Below are positions 32,382 through 40,136 of a stretch of DNA of 40,136 nt, in pieces; within the stretch, counting starts at the first letter, position 1; each line of letters starts with the position of its first letter. The translations under genes were made by a program, and so were the position numbers. The DNA is from Acidobacteria bacterium RIFCSPLOWO2_12_FULL_65_11 (GTDB lineage: Bacteria; Acidobacteriota; Vicinamibacteria; Vicinamibacterales; CAVVIG01): the NCBI GenBank assembly GCA_001767495.1, contig MELA01000131.1, forward strand, positions 1 through 40,136. Direction: 5' to 3'. Below the pieces are notes generated by a model. That model saw only the letters and a program-made list of their open reading frames with translations, had not been told where the DNA came from and did no database searches.

Positions 32382-33440
32382 GTGACGCGCCGGGTCGCAA
32401 TCTTCATCGCCGTGCTCGCGGCGATCGCGGTACCGATTCAGGGACAGCGGCCGGAACCGCCAGATCGAGACCCGTTCCGTTTCAGGGGCGGCGTCGAATT
32501 CGTCGGCGTCCATGCGACGATTACCGATGCGAGCGGCCGGTTCGTGTCCGGCCTGCGGAAGGAAGACTTTGCCGTGTACGAGGACGACCAGCGCGTGGAG
32601 GTCACGCACTTCAGCGTCGATCGCGTGCCGGTGAGCCTCGGCCTCGCCCTCGACACCAGCAGCAGCATGGCGGGGGACAAGATCAAGGCCGCTCGGCGCG
32701 CGATCGAGGAATTGCTCGGCCAGCTGGTCGCCGGAGAGGACGAGATGTTGCTCTATCGCTTCGGCGACTTTCCCATTCTCGTGCAGGCATGGACAGCCGA
32801 TCGGCGGCTGATTGGTCGGGCGCTCGAGCGCATCGAGCCAACCGGCGGCACGGCGATGTACGACACCATCGCCCAGGCCCTTCCGCTCGTCGACACCGGA
32901 CGCAACCCGAAGAAGGCGTTGATCGTGGTCTCGGACGGCAACGACACATCGAGCGGCATCGAGCTCCCCGACCTCAAACAGCGCATCCGGGAGAGCGAAG
33001 CGCTGGTGTACGCGGTCGGCATCGACGGCCAGGACGTGCCGGCCTTTCGGCCGCGGCCGCGACGCCAGCGGCGTCCGCCGCCGCGACTGCCCTTCCCGAC
33101 ACCTTTCGCGCCGGGCGGCTCGGGTCGCGGCGGGTTCCTCCAGCTCCTGCCCGGCAATCAGGGCGCCAGCGGCAGCTCCGCCCGTTCTCGTGGCAACGAT
33201 CCCGCCAATGTCGCCGCGCTGCGAGATCTGACCGACGACAGCGGCGGCCGCACGGAGGTCATCGGCGAGTTGCGCCAGTTGGAGCGCACGGTCGCCGCCA
33301 TCGCCGACGAGATGGGCCGGCAGTACTACCTGGGCTATGCGTCCCCGGGCCAGAAGAACGGGCGCTGGCGCTCGATTCGAGTGGAGGTGCGCGACCTCGC
33401 CCACCACGTCCGCGCCCGCCGCGGTTACATCGCGAATTAA
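32382..33440 (+). CDS. secreted VWFA-domain protein
   Basis: VHATITDASGRFVSGLRKEDFAVYEDDQRVEVTHFS...VSLGLALDTSSSMAGDK; MIDAS DxSxS present. Confidence 0.88.
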   Translation: MTRRVAIFIAVLAAIAVPIQGQRPEPPDRDPFRFRGGVEFVGVHATITDASGRFVSGLRKEDFAVYEDDQRVEVTHFSVDRVPVSLGLALDTSSSMAGDKIKAARRAIEELLGQLVAGEDEMLLYRFGDFPILVQAWTADRRLIGRALERIEPTGGTAMYDTIAQALPLVDTGRNPKKALIVVSDGNDTSSGIELPDLKQRIRESEALVYAVGIDGQDVPAFRPRPRRQRRPPPRLPFPTPFAPGGSGRGGFLQLLPGNQGASGSSARSRGNDPANVAALRDLTDDSGGRTEVIGELRQLERTVAAIADEMGRQYYLGYASPGQKNGRWRSIRVEVRDLAHHVRARRGYIAN

Positions 33441-33454
33441 GAATAGAATGTCGC

Positions 33455-34201
33455 GTGCCTCTGCTCGCGACCACGATCGGACTGAGCCTGCTCGGGAGCT
33501 TCGGCGGTCTGCTCGTCGCGTCGGCTCTCCTGCTCTTCACCGATGCGATCCGGACCCGGCTCGTGCCATGGCTGGTCAGCTACGCGGTTGGCGCGCTGCT
33601 GGGCGTGGCGCTCCTCGCGCTGCTGCCCGAGGCGCTGACACTGCTCCCCGCGACGACCGTCCTGGGCACGTTGCTCGCCGGGATCATCGTGTTCTTCATC
33701 CTCGAGAAGCTCGTGCTGCTGCGGCACTGCCACACCGACGAGTGCGACGTGCACGAGGCAACCGCGCCGCTCGTGATTGTGGGCGACGCCTTCCATAATT
33801 TCGTCGACGGCGCGATCATCTGCACCGCCGTGCTCTCCTCGGTTCCGCTCGGCATCAACACGGCGATTGCCGTCGCCGCGCACGAAATCCCACAAGAGGT
33901 CGGCGACGTCGCGATTCTGCTCGCGTCGGGCTATAGCCGGACCCGCGCGCTCATGCTCAATGCCATCTCCGGTGCGTCAGGCATCCTCGGCGCCCTGCTG
34001 GCGTACGCCGGGGTGAGCTTCGTCCCCGGCATCCGGCCGTACATCCTCGCGTTCTCGTCCGCCAGTCTGCTGTACATCGCGATGTCGGATCTGATTCCCG
34101 ATCTGCACCGCGGCGAAATCGACGCCAACGCCGTGCGCCAGGTGGTGCTCATCTCGGCCGGTATTGGAACGATCGTTCTTTTCGAAAAGTTGATTGGATG
34201 A
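33455..34201 (+). CDS. ZIP family metal transporter
   Basis: ILEKLVLLRHCH; GDAFHNFVDGAIICTAVL; AVAAHEIPQEVGDVAILLASGYS; GTG start. Confidence 0.9.
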   Translation: MPLLATTIGLSLLGSFGGLLVASALLLFTDAIRTRLVPWLVSYAVGALLGVALLALLPEALTLLPATTVLGTLLAGIIVFFILEKLVLLRHCHTDECDVHEATAPLVIVGDAFHNFVDGAIICTAVLSSVPLGINTAIAVAAHEIPQEVGDVAILLASGYSRTRALMLNAISGASGILGALLAYAGVSFVPGIRPYILAFSSASLLYIAMSDLIPDLHRGEIDANAVRQVVLISAGIGTIVLFEKLIG

Positions 34202-35355
34202 CTCCCATCGACGAAGGGAATCTGGCGACCATCGAGAAAATGTGGCGCCTGGAAGTCGAGGCGGCCCATACCTACCGACTGCTCGCCCAACGCGAGCGCG
34301 ATCCGAAGCGACGCGACATCCTGACCCGGCTCGCCGACCAGGAAGCCGTGCACGCCGCCCGCTGGTCCGATCGCATCACCGCTGGGACGGGACGCCGGCC
34401 GGATCCCGCGCACGTGGAGCGCGGCCTCTCCTGGTTCCAGCGCATCGGCGACTCCAACGTCGTCCTTAATCGCCTGGAACAGGAGGAGACCAGAGCCGAG
34501 GCCGAGTACGACCAGTTGCTGGCCCGGCTGACCGACCCGCAGGACCGGCAGATCGCCGAGCAAGCCATGCACGAGGAGCGCGATCATGCCGTGATCCTCC
34601 GGACACTGGCCGGCGGCGCGATCCCCACGCCGCGCTCGACCCTCGACACGATCCTTCGTCGCGAGCGCTGGCACGTGCGCGGTACCGGCTGGATTGGCGA
34701 CGCCATCTACGGCGTCAATGACGGTCTCGGCGCGGTGTTCGGGATCGTCTCCGGGATGGCCGGCTACACGGGCGGCAGCGAGGTAGTGCTGGCCGCAGGG
34801 CTGGCCGGTACGATGGCGAGCGCGCTGTCGATGGGCGCGGGGGCTTATCTGGCGTCGAAGTCCGAGCGCGAAGTGTACGAGTCGGAAGTCTCGCGCGAGC
34901 GCGCAGAAATCGAGGAAGACCCGCACGAAGAGATGCTCGAGCTGGAGCTGTTCTATCAGCTCAAGGGGTTTTCGGCCGAGGAAGCGCGCTCGATGGCCGA
35001 GCGCATGCACAAGGAGCCGAAACAGTTCCTCCGCACCCTCGTCCACGAAGAGCTCGGCCTTTCTGAAGAGACATTTCCCACGCCCTGGCGTTCGACGCTG
35101 TCGGCCACCCTCTCGACGGCCATCGGCGGGTTCATCCCAATCATTCCCTTCTTCTTCACCGTCGGCATGCCGGCCGTCATCGCCTCGTTTGTGATCAGCA
35201 CGATCGCGCACTTTGCGGTCGGCGCGTCAAAGGCCCTGGTGACGACGCGGAGCTGGTGGGCCAGCGGAGCGGAAATGACGATGGTCGGCGTGATCGAGGC
35301 TGGAATCACCTACGGCCTGGGTGTCGCACTCTCCGGCTACGCACCCGCCCCCTGA
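34198..35355 (+). CDS. ferritin-like (rubrerythrin) domain fused to VIT1/CCC1 transporter domain, MbfA-like
   Basis: N-terminal EVEAAHTYRLLAQRE...HAARWSDRI...EERDHAVILRTL; C-terminal GVNDGLGAVFGIVSGMAGYTGG...LSMGAGAYLASKSEREVYESE; ATGA overlap with ZIP. Confidence 0.88.
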   Translation: MTPIDEGNLATIEKMWRLEVEAAHTYRLLAQRERDPKRRDILTRLADQEAVHAARWSDRITAGTGRRPDPAHVERGLSWFQRIGDSNVVLNRLEQEETRAEAEYDQLLARLTDPQDRQIAEQAMHEERDHAVILRTLAGGAIPTPRSTLDTILRRERWHVRGTGWIGDAIYGVNDGLGAVFGIVSGMAGYTGGSEVVLAAGLAGTMASALSMGAGAYLASKSEREVYESEVSRERAEIEEDPHEEMLELELFYQLKGFSAEEARSMAERMHKEPKQFLRTLVHEELGLSEETFPTPWRSTLSATLSTAIGGFIPIIPFFFTVGMPAVIASFVISTIAHFAVGASKALVTTRSWWASGAEMTMVGVIEAGITYGLGVALSGYAPAP

Positions 35356-35367
35356 ACCAGTGACTCC

Positions 35368-35778
35368 TCAGGAGCTTCGCAGGAGCGGATGCTCGGTGAT
35401 CAGCTGGTCGGCAACCACGCGGCCGCCAACGAGGTGCTCCTGGATGATCCGTTCGAGAACGATCGGATCGCACTGGCGGTACCACGCGCCCTCCGGATAG
35501 ACGACGGCGATCGGACCGCCCTCGCAGATGCGGAGGCAGTTGGCCTTGGTACGCAGGATGCCCCCCTGCTCGGACAATCCAAGCTCTTTCAGACGCCGCT
35601 TGAGAAACTCCCAAGCCACGAGCCCGCGCTCCTTGTCACAGCACTTTGGCGTCGATTGATCGCAGCACAGCAGCATGTGCCGACGGGCTGTCGGCACGCC
35701 GATTGTGACGGCGGTCTCACGCAGCCGTTTCGATAGAGTTTCGTCAGGCACGTGCCTCCTCCATCTCCGATCGGGCAT
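35368..35778 (-). CDS. thioredoxin-like [2Fe-2S] ferredoxin
   Basis: [17 protein letters not shown]...[26 protein letters not shown]; start codon uncertain. Confidence 0.85.
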   Translation of the reverse strand: MPDRRWRRHVPDETLSKRLRETAVTIGVPTARRHMLLCCDQSTPKCCDKERGLVAWEFLKRRLKELGLSEQGGILRTKANCLRICEGGPIAVVYPEGAWYRQCDPIVLERIIQEHLVGGRVVADQLITEHPLLRSS

Positions 35779-35784
35779 TTCCGC

Positions 35785-35819
35785 CAATCATCAATCAACA
35801 ATCCCCAATCATCAATTCA
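35785..35819 (+). repeat. five CAATCNN heptads
   Basis: CAATCAT CAATCAA CAATCCC CAATCAT CAATTCA. Confidence 0.85.
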
Positions 35820-35861
35820 CGGGACTCTCTTGCTATCATAGGGGACCCGTTCACGGGAATC

Positions 35862-36314
35862 ATGACCGAATCCAAGGATCAGCCGCTCGGCAGGTCGATA
35901 TCCCTTCCCCCAGGCTCCACAGGGGCGGTGTCGTCGGAAGCCGTCACCAACAACGTTCGCGTCGAGGTCGAGGCGCAGTATGCGCCCGATCGCTCACAAC
36001 CTTTTCAGAGCCAGTGGTTCTTCCACTACACCGTGCGTATCACGAACGAAGGGGATGAGACGGTGCAGCTCCTCAGCCGTCACTGGATTGCCACCGACGC
36101 CACCGGGCGGGTCGAAGAGGTGAAGGGACCGGGAGTGGTCGGTGAGCAGCCGGTGCTTGCACCGGGTGAATCGTTCCAGTACACGTCGGGGTGGCCGCTT
36201 AAGACGCCGACAGGCATCCTGCGGGGCACCTATCAGATGATCGGCGAGGACGGTGACCGCTTCGACATCGAGATTGCCCCCTTCGCCCTCCGGGAACCTT
36301 ATACCGTTCATTGA
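35862..36314 (+). CDS. apaG: ApaG domain protein
   Basis: FFHYTVRITNEGDETVQLLSRHWIATDATGRVEEVKGPGVVGEQPVLAPGESFQYTSGWPLKTPTGILRGTYQM. Confidence 0.95.
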   Translation: MTESKDQPLGRSISLPPGSTGAVSSEAVTNNVRVEVEAQYAPDRSQPFQSQWFFHYTVRITNEGDETVQLLSRHWIATDATGRVEEVKGPGVVGEQPVLAPGESFQYTSGWPLKTPTGILRGTYQMIGEDGDRFDIEIAPFALREPYTVH

Positions 36315-36336
36315 CGTCCATCCTTCACAGTTTTGC

Positions 36337-36363
36337 GACATCTTCGACATCTTGGACATCTTG
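36337..36363 (+). repeat. three 9-bp tandem repeats
   Basis: GACATCTTC GACATCTTG GACATCTTG. Confidence 0.85.
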
Positions 36364-36387
36364 ACGGATAGGGGTGCAGGACGCACA

Positions 36388-36419
36388 GGTACAGCCGATA
36401 CCACCCGGTACGGCCGATA
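36388..36419 (+). promoter_or_regulatory. 13-bp direct repeat, candidate regulator binding site
   Basis: GGTACAGCCGATA (36388-36400) and GGTACGGCCGATA (36407-36419), just upstream of a TACAAT -10-like box (36429-36434). Confidence 0.5.
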
Positions 36420-36446
36420 TAAAGTTGTTACAATTTGGCCTAATTC

Positions 36447-36500
36447 GACCAGACCGTGCGGAGCACGGGTTGGTCTTTTCTGAAGCGCCGCGGCGCTTCA
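36447..36500 (+). promoter_or_regulatory. double-hairpin 5' leader of the OMP gene
   Basis: GACCAGACCGTGCggaGCACGGGTTGGTC-TTTTC followed by the perfect 20-bp palindrome TGAAGCGCCGCGGCGCTTCA (36481-36500). Confidence 0.6.
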
Positions 36501-36521
36501 CACAGGAGAAAGGAACGGATC

Positions 36522-37079
36522 GTGAGACAACTCTCAAAGCTCGTCTGGTCGACGACTGCCGCTTTGGCGCTCGTCGTCGCGATGGGGGCCATGTCACCAG
36601 CAGCGGCCCAGCCCCAAGTCGCAGCCGGGTATCAGTTCATCAACGCCAGCGCGGGGGGCTCCAGCACGAGCATCCCGGCCGGCTGGTTCGCCGACGTCGC
36701 CGTTCCGATTGGCTTCCCCATGCTGAGCGTGGTGGGCTCAGTGGACGGCGGTTACAAGTCCGACAACGTCGTGAGCGGCGACAGTGCCAAAACCCATACG
36801 ATCTTGGGCGGTGTCCGCTACAGCCTGCCGGCGAGCGGAAAGATGACGCCGTTCGCGCAGGTAACATTCGGCGTTGCGCATGGGAGTTATGACCCAGGCG
36901 GTGCCGGAACTAGTACGTCGTCCAACGAAGGCGCGGTGGACTTCGGCGGCGGGATCGACTGGGGACTGAACGACAAGTGGACAGTCAGGATCGGTGCCGG
37001 CTATCGCCGGATCATGTCGACCCCTGGCGTGAACAATTTCCGGTTCGTTGCGGGCGTGGTTCTTCCGATCGGCAACTAG
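36522..37079 (+). CDS. outer membrane beta-barrel protein
   Basis: Signal peptide VRQLSKLVWSTTAALALVVAMGAMSPAAAQ; alternating strands; C-terminal RFVAGVVLPIGN; RBS AGGAGAAAGGA before the GTG start. Confidence 0.8.
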   Translation: MRQLSKLVWSTTAALALVVAMGAMSPAAAQPQVAAGYQFINASAGGSSTSIPAGWFADVAVPIGFPMLSVVGSVDGGYKSDNVVSGDSAKTHTILGGVRYSLPASGKMTPFAQVTFGVAHGSYDPGGAGTSTSSNEGAVDFGGGIDWGLNDKWTVRIGAGYRRIMSTPGVNNFRFVAGVVLPIGN

Positions 37080-37147
37080 TTCACTCGCGGATTATGAGGC
37101 GGCGGACGGGCGGCACACGAAGCGGTGCCGCCTAAGATCCGCCGCCG

Positions 37148-38395
37148 TCACCGCCGTGTATACTTGCTCTCCACGTATTCCTCAACCAGACGCTGAAACG
37201 CCGCGGCCAGCTCTTCGTACCCGCCGCGCAGCGTCGTCACGTGCCTCCCGTCGACATAGATTGGACAATTGGGAGCTTCGCCCGTTCCAGGCAGGCTGAT
37301 GCCGATGTTGGCCGCCTTTGACTCGCCCGGGCCGTTGACCACGCACCCCATCACGGCCAGCGTCATCGTTTCGACACCTTCGTACTTCGTCTTCCACTCG
37401 GGCATCTTGTCGCGAACATAACCCTCAATCCGCTCGGCCAGCTCCTGGAACGTCGTGCTCGTCGTGCGGCCGCAGCCTGGACACGCCGTGACGCTCGGCG
37501 AGAACGATCGGAGACCGAGCGCCTGCAGCAGCTCGCAGGCGGCATAGACTTCTTCGCGGCGGTCGCCGCCGGGCCGCGGCGTCAGCGACATGCGAATCGT
37601 GTCGCCGATGCCCTCGGCCAGCAGCACGCCCATTGCCGACGCCGACCAGACAAGTCCTTTGGTCCCCATGCCGGCTTCGGTGAGACCAAGGTGCAGGGGC
37701 TGATCGGTTTCTTTCGCCAGCGCGCGGTAGACGACGATGAGATCGCGCGGCCGCGACGTCTTGCACGAGATGATGATCTGATCCTTCCGGAGCCCGCTCT
37801 CGATGGCGAGCGAGGTCGACTCGACAGCCGAGAGAACCATGCACTCGTTGATGACCTCCTCCGACGTCCTGCCGAGATCGCGGTCGGTGTTCTCCTGCAT
37901 CTTGGCGACGACGAGATCCTGGTTGAGCGAGCCGCCGTTGACGCCAATGCGCACCGGCTTGCCGTTGTCGACGGCCACCTTGCAGATCGTGGCGAACTGC
38001 TCGTCCCGGCGCCGCCCGGTGCCGACGTTGCCCGGATTGATGCGGTACTTGTCGAGGGCCCTGGCGCACGCAGGACACTTTGTCAGCAGCAAGTGCCCGT
38101 TGTAGTGGAAGTCGCCGATGAGCGGCGCCTGGCAGCCCGCATCTTGCATCCGCTGCTTGATCTCGGACACCGCGGAGGCGGCCTCCGGCAGGTTGACGGT
38201 GACACGCACCATGTCCGATCCGGCCTCGGCCAACTCGATACACTGCGCGGCCGTCGCGCGCGCGTCGGCCGTGTCGGTCAGCGTCATCGACTGGACGACA
38301 ATCGGCGCGCCGCCGCCCACCTGGACCTGGCCGACCTTCACACCAACGGTCTTGTGCACTCGGACGAAACTCATGGCGGTATCGATTTGCATCAT
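37148..38395 (-). CDS. ispG: 4-hydroxy-3-methylbut-2-enyl diphosphate synthase
   Basis: [76 protein letters not shown]. Confidence 0.96.
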   Translation of the reverse strand: MMQIDTAMSFVRVHKTVGVKVGQVQVGGGAPIVVQSMTLTDTADARATAAQCIELAEAGSDMVRVTVNLPEAASAVSEIKQRMQDAGCQAPLIGDFHYNGHLLLTKCPACARALDKYRINPGNVGTGRRRDEQFATICKVAVDNGKPVRIGVNGGSLNQDLVVAKMQENTDRDLGRTSEEVINECMVLSAVESTSLAIESGLRKDQIIISCKTSRPRDLIVVYRALAKETDQPLHLGLTEAGMGTKGLVWSASAMGVLLAEGIGDTIRMSLTPRPGGDRREEVYAACELLQALGLRSFSPSVTACPGCGRTTSTTFQELAERIEGYVRDKMPEWKTKYEGVETMTLAVMGCVVNGPGESKAANIGISLPGTGEAPNCPIYVDGRHVTTLRGGYEELAAAFQRLVEEYVESKYTRR

Positions 38396-38408
38396 ATAAT
38401 GGCAGCCT

Positions 38409-40136
38409 ATGAACGGGCGACGCGAGGATCCTGAACATCAGGTGGTCGACTGGCCGCCGCCGCAACGGCCGAAGCGACCAATCGGCGGCATACTCCTGCT
38501 CGTCGCCCTCGCCGTGATCGCGCTGAGCGGCCGGACGACGTTGTCCTACTACGTCGACGCGCTCTGGTTCGACTCGCTGGGCTACGCGGACGTGTTCTGG
38601 AAGACGCTGAACCTGCAGGCAGCCACCTTCCTGATCTTTGCAGCCATCACCTTCCTGGTGCTGTACGGCTCGTATGTCGCGCTCAAGCCGGCGCGCCTGG
38701 GCGAACTCGCCGGCGGCAGCATCCTGATCGGCGGTCAGCCCCTTCGGCTTCCGGTCGAACCGGTGCTGCGCTTGATCGCGCTCGTTGGGTCGCTCGGCCT
38801 GGCCCTCGCCACGGGCGCCGGCATGATGGCCCAGTGGTCCACGCTCGCGCTGTACTGGTACGGCGCGGCGGCTGCCGCCTCCCCCCTCGTCGATCCGATC
38901 TTTGGCCGTCCGGTCACCTTCTACCTCTTCACGCTGCCGGCCTGGCAGATCGTCTCGAACTGGCTTCTGACGCTCGGCGTGCTCGTCTGCGCCATCGCCG
39001 GATTCTTCGTCGTCCTGTCGGGCGGCACTCGCATTCTGACACGCGCCCAGAGCAACGACGGGGTGCCGCCGTGGCGCGGACTGTCGATCGGCTTTGCCGC
39101 CGTGCTCCTGATGCTGGCGGTCCGTGTGTATCTTGGCCGGTTCGGAGAGCTGCTCGACGACAGCGCGAGCGCCATTTTCAGCGGTGTCACGTACGTCGAC
39201 GCGCACGTGACGCTGACCGGGATGCTCGTGGTTGCCGAAGCGTTAGTCGCCGGCGCGCTGGTGGCCCTCGCGAACGCGGTGTCGAAGCCGAAAGTGGCGT
39301 GGCTCATCGCCGCCGTCGTGCCCGCCGCGGTGTGCTACGCGGGCGTCGGCGTGGTGGGCTGGTACGTCAGCAGCTTCATCGTCAGGCCGAACGAGCTCGT
39401 GAGGGAAACCCCGTACATCGCGCACAACATCGACCTGACGCGACAGGCCTACGCGCTCGACCGCATCACCGAGCAGGCGTTTCCCGCCGAGACCGGCCTC
39501 GAGGCCGTCGATGCGGCCAACAACCAGGACACGCTCGAGAACATCCGCCTCTGGGACTGGCGCGCGCTGCAGGACACACTGCGGCAGATCCAAGCGATCC
39601 GGACGTATTACGACTTCCCGGACATCGACATCGACCGGTACGAGATCAACGGAGAAGTCCGCCAGATGATGCTCGCCACGCGAGAGCTGAGCATCGACAA
39701 ACTTCCGGGCAGCAGCCGTAACTGGATCAACGAGAAGCTCATCTACACGCACGGCTACGGCGTCACGATGAATCCGGTCAACGGCTTCACACCCGACGGC
39801 TTGCCGACGCTCGTGTTGAGCGACATGCCCATGCGGAGCACGATTGCTGGTCTGACGGTCACTCGCCCGGAGGTCTACTTCGGCGAGCTCACCAATGCCC
39901 ACGTCTACGTGAAGACGCGGCAGCAGGAGTTCAACTACCCGCAGGGCGAGACCGACAGCAAGACGTCGTATGAAGGCAGCGGCGGCATCGTGCTCGGCGG
40001 ATTTTTCAGACGTCTCCTCATCGCCGCCGAACGCGGCGACGTGACGAGGCTGCCCTTCAGCGACGACATCAGCGCGGAGAGCCGGGTGCTGATGCGCCGC
40101 AACATCCGCGAGCGCATCGGGACGCTGGCGCCCTTC
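38409..40136 (+). CDS. UPF0182 family membrane protein (partial, runs off window)
   Basis: Open frame [67 protein letters not shown]...; multi-TM; UPF0182-like ERNIR-type segment near the end. Confidence 0.88.
   Translation, partial: MNGRREDPEHQVVDWPPPQRPKRPIGGILLLVALAVIALSGRTTLSYYVDALWFDSLGYADVFWKTLNLQAATFLIFAAITFLVLYGSYVALKPARLGELAGGSILIGGQPLRLPVEPVLRLIALVGSLGLALATGAGMMAQWSTLALYWYGAAAAASPLVDPIFGRPVTFYLFTLPAWQIVSNWLLTLGVLVCAIAGFFVVLSGGTRILTRAQSNDGVPPWRGLSIGFAAVLLMLAVRVYLGRFGELLDDSASAIFSGVTYVDAHVTLTGMLVVAEALVAGALVALANAVSKPKVAWLIAAVVPAAVCYAGVGVVGWYVSSFIVRPNELVRETPYIAHNIDLTRQAYALDRITEQAFPAETGLEAVDAANNQDTLENIRLWDWRALQDTLRQIQAIRTYYDFPDIDIDRYEINGEVRQMMLATRELSIDKLPGSSRNWINEKLIYTHGYGVTMNPVNGFTPDGLPTLVLSDMPMRSTIAGLTVTRPEVYFGELTNAHVYVKTRQQEFNYPQGETDSKTSYEGSGGIVLGGFFRRLLIAAERGDVTRLPFSDDISAESRVLMRRNIRERIGTLAPF

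Overview
This 40.1 kb high-GC bacterial window looks like Acidobacteriota/Vicinamibacteria-type DNA; that placement is an inference from gene content. The left end (1-2.9 kb) is accessory: two strong and one weaker integron attC-like site, a small lipoprotein cassette gene, a Doc/antitoxin pair, an IS110-family remnant, a ParE pseudogene and a DUF2442 gene. I read it as a possible CALIN (attC cluster lacking an integrase), with no integrase visible in the window. The rest is mostly conventional. It contains DedA / DegT aminotransferase / B12-radical SAM genes next to a PDZ-containing histidine kinase and an NtrC-type regulator. Further along are a TonB-like barrel, glgC, eno, gpmA, Dpp/Opp-type ATPases, a MacB/LolD-type ATPase, a cupin, an NHL protein and acs. 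Then come an MshN/MshM/MshL-like trio, ino1, a methyltransferase, a VWA protein, ZIP plus ferritin-like/VIT1, a 2Fe-2S ferredoxin, apaG, a small OMP, ispG and a UPF0182 gene cut by the window end. Non-coding observations: (i) attC-like structures, (ii) a dispersed TAGTGTCCG-hairpin family whose TAG serves as or abuts gene stop codons, (iii) GATTGNN/CAATCNN heptad repeats at several junctions, and (iv) a double-hairpin leader with upstream direct repeats before the small OMP gene. All calls are by eye; no searches were run.
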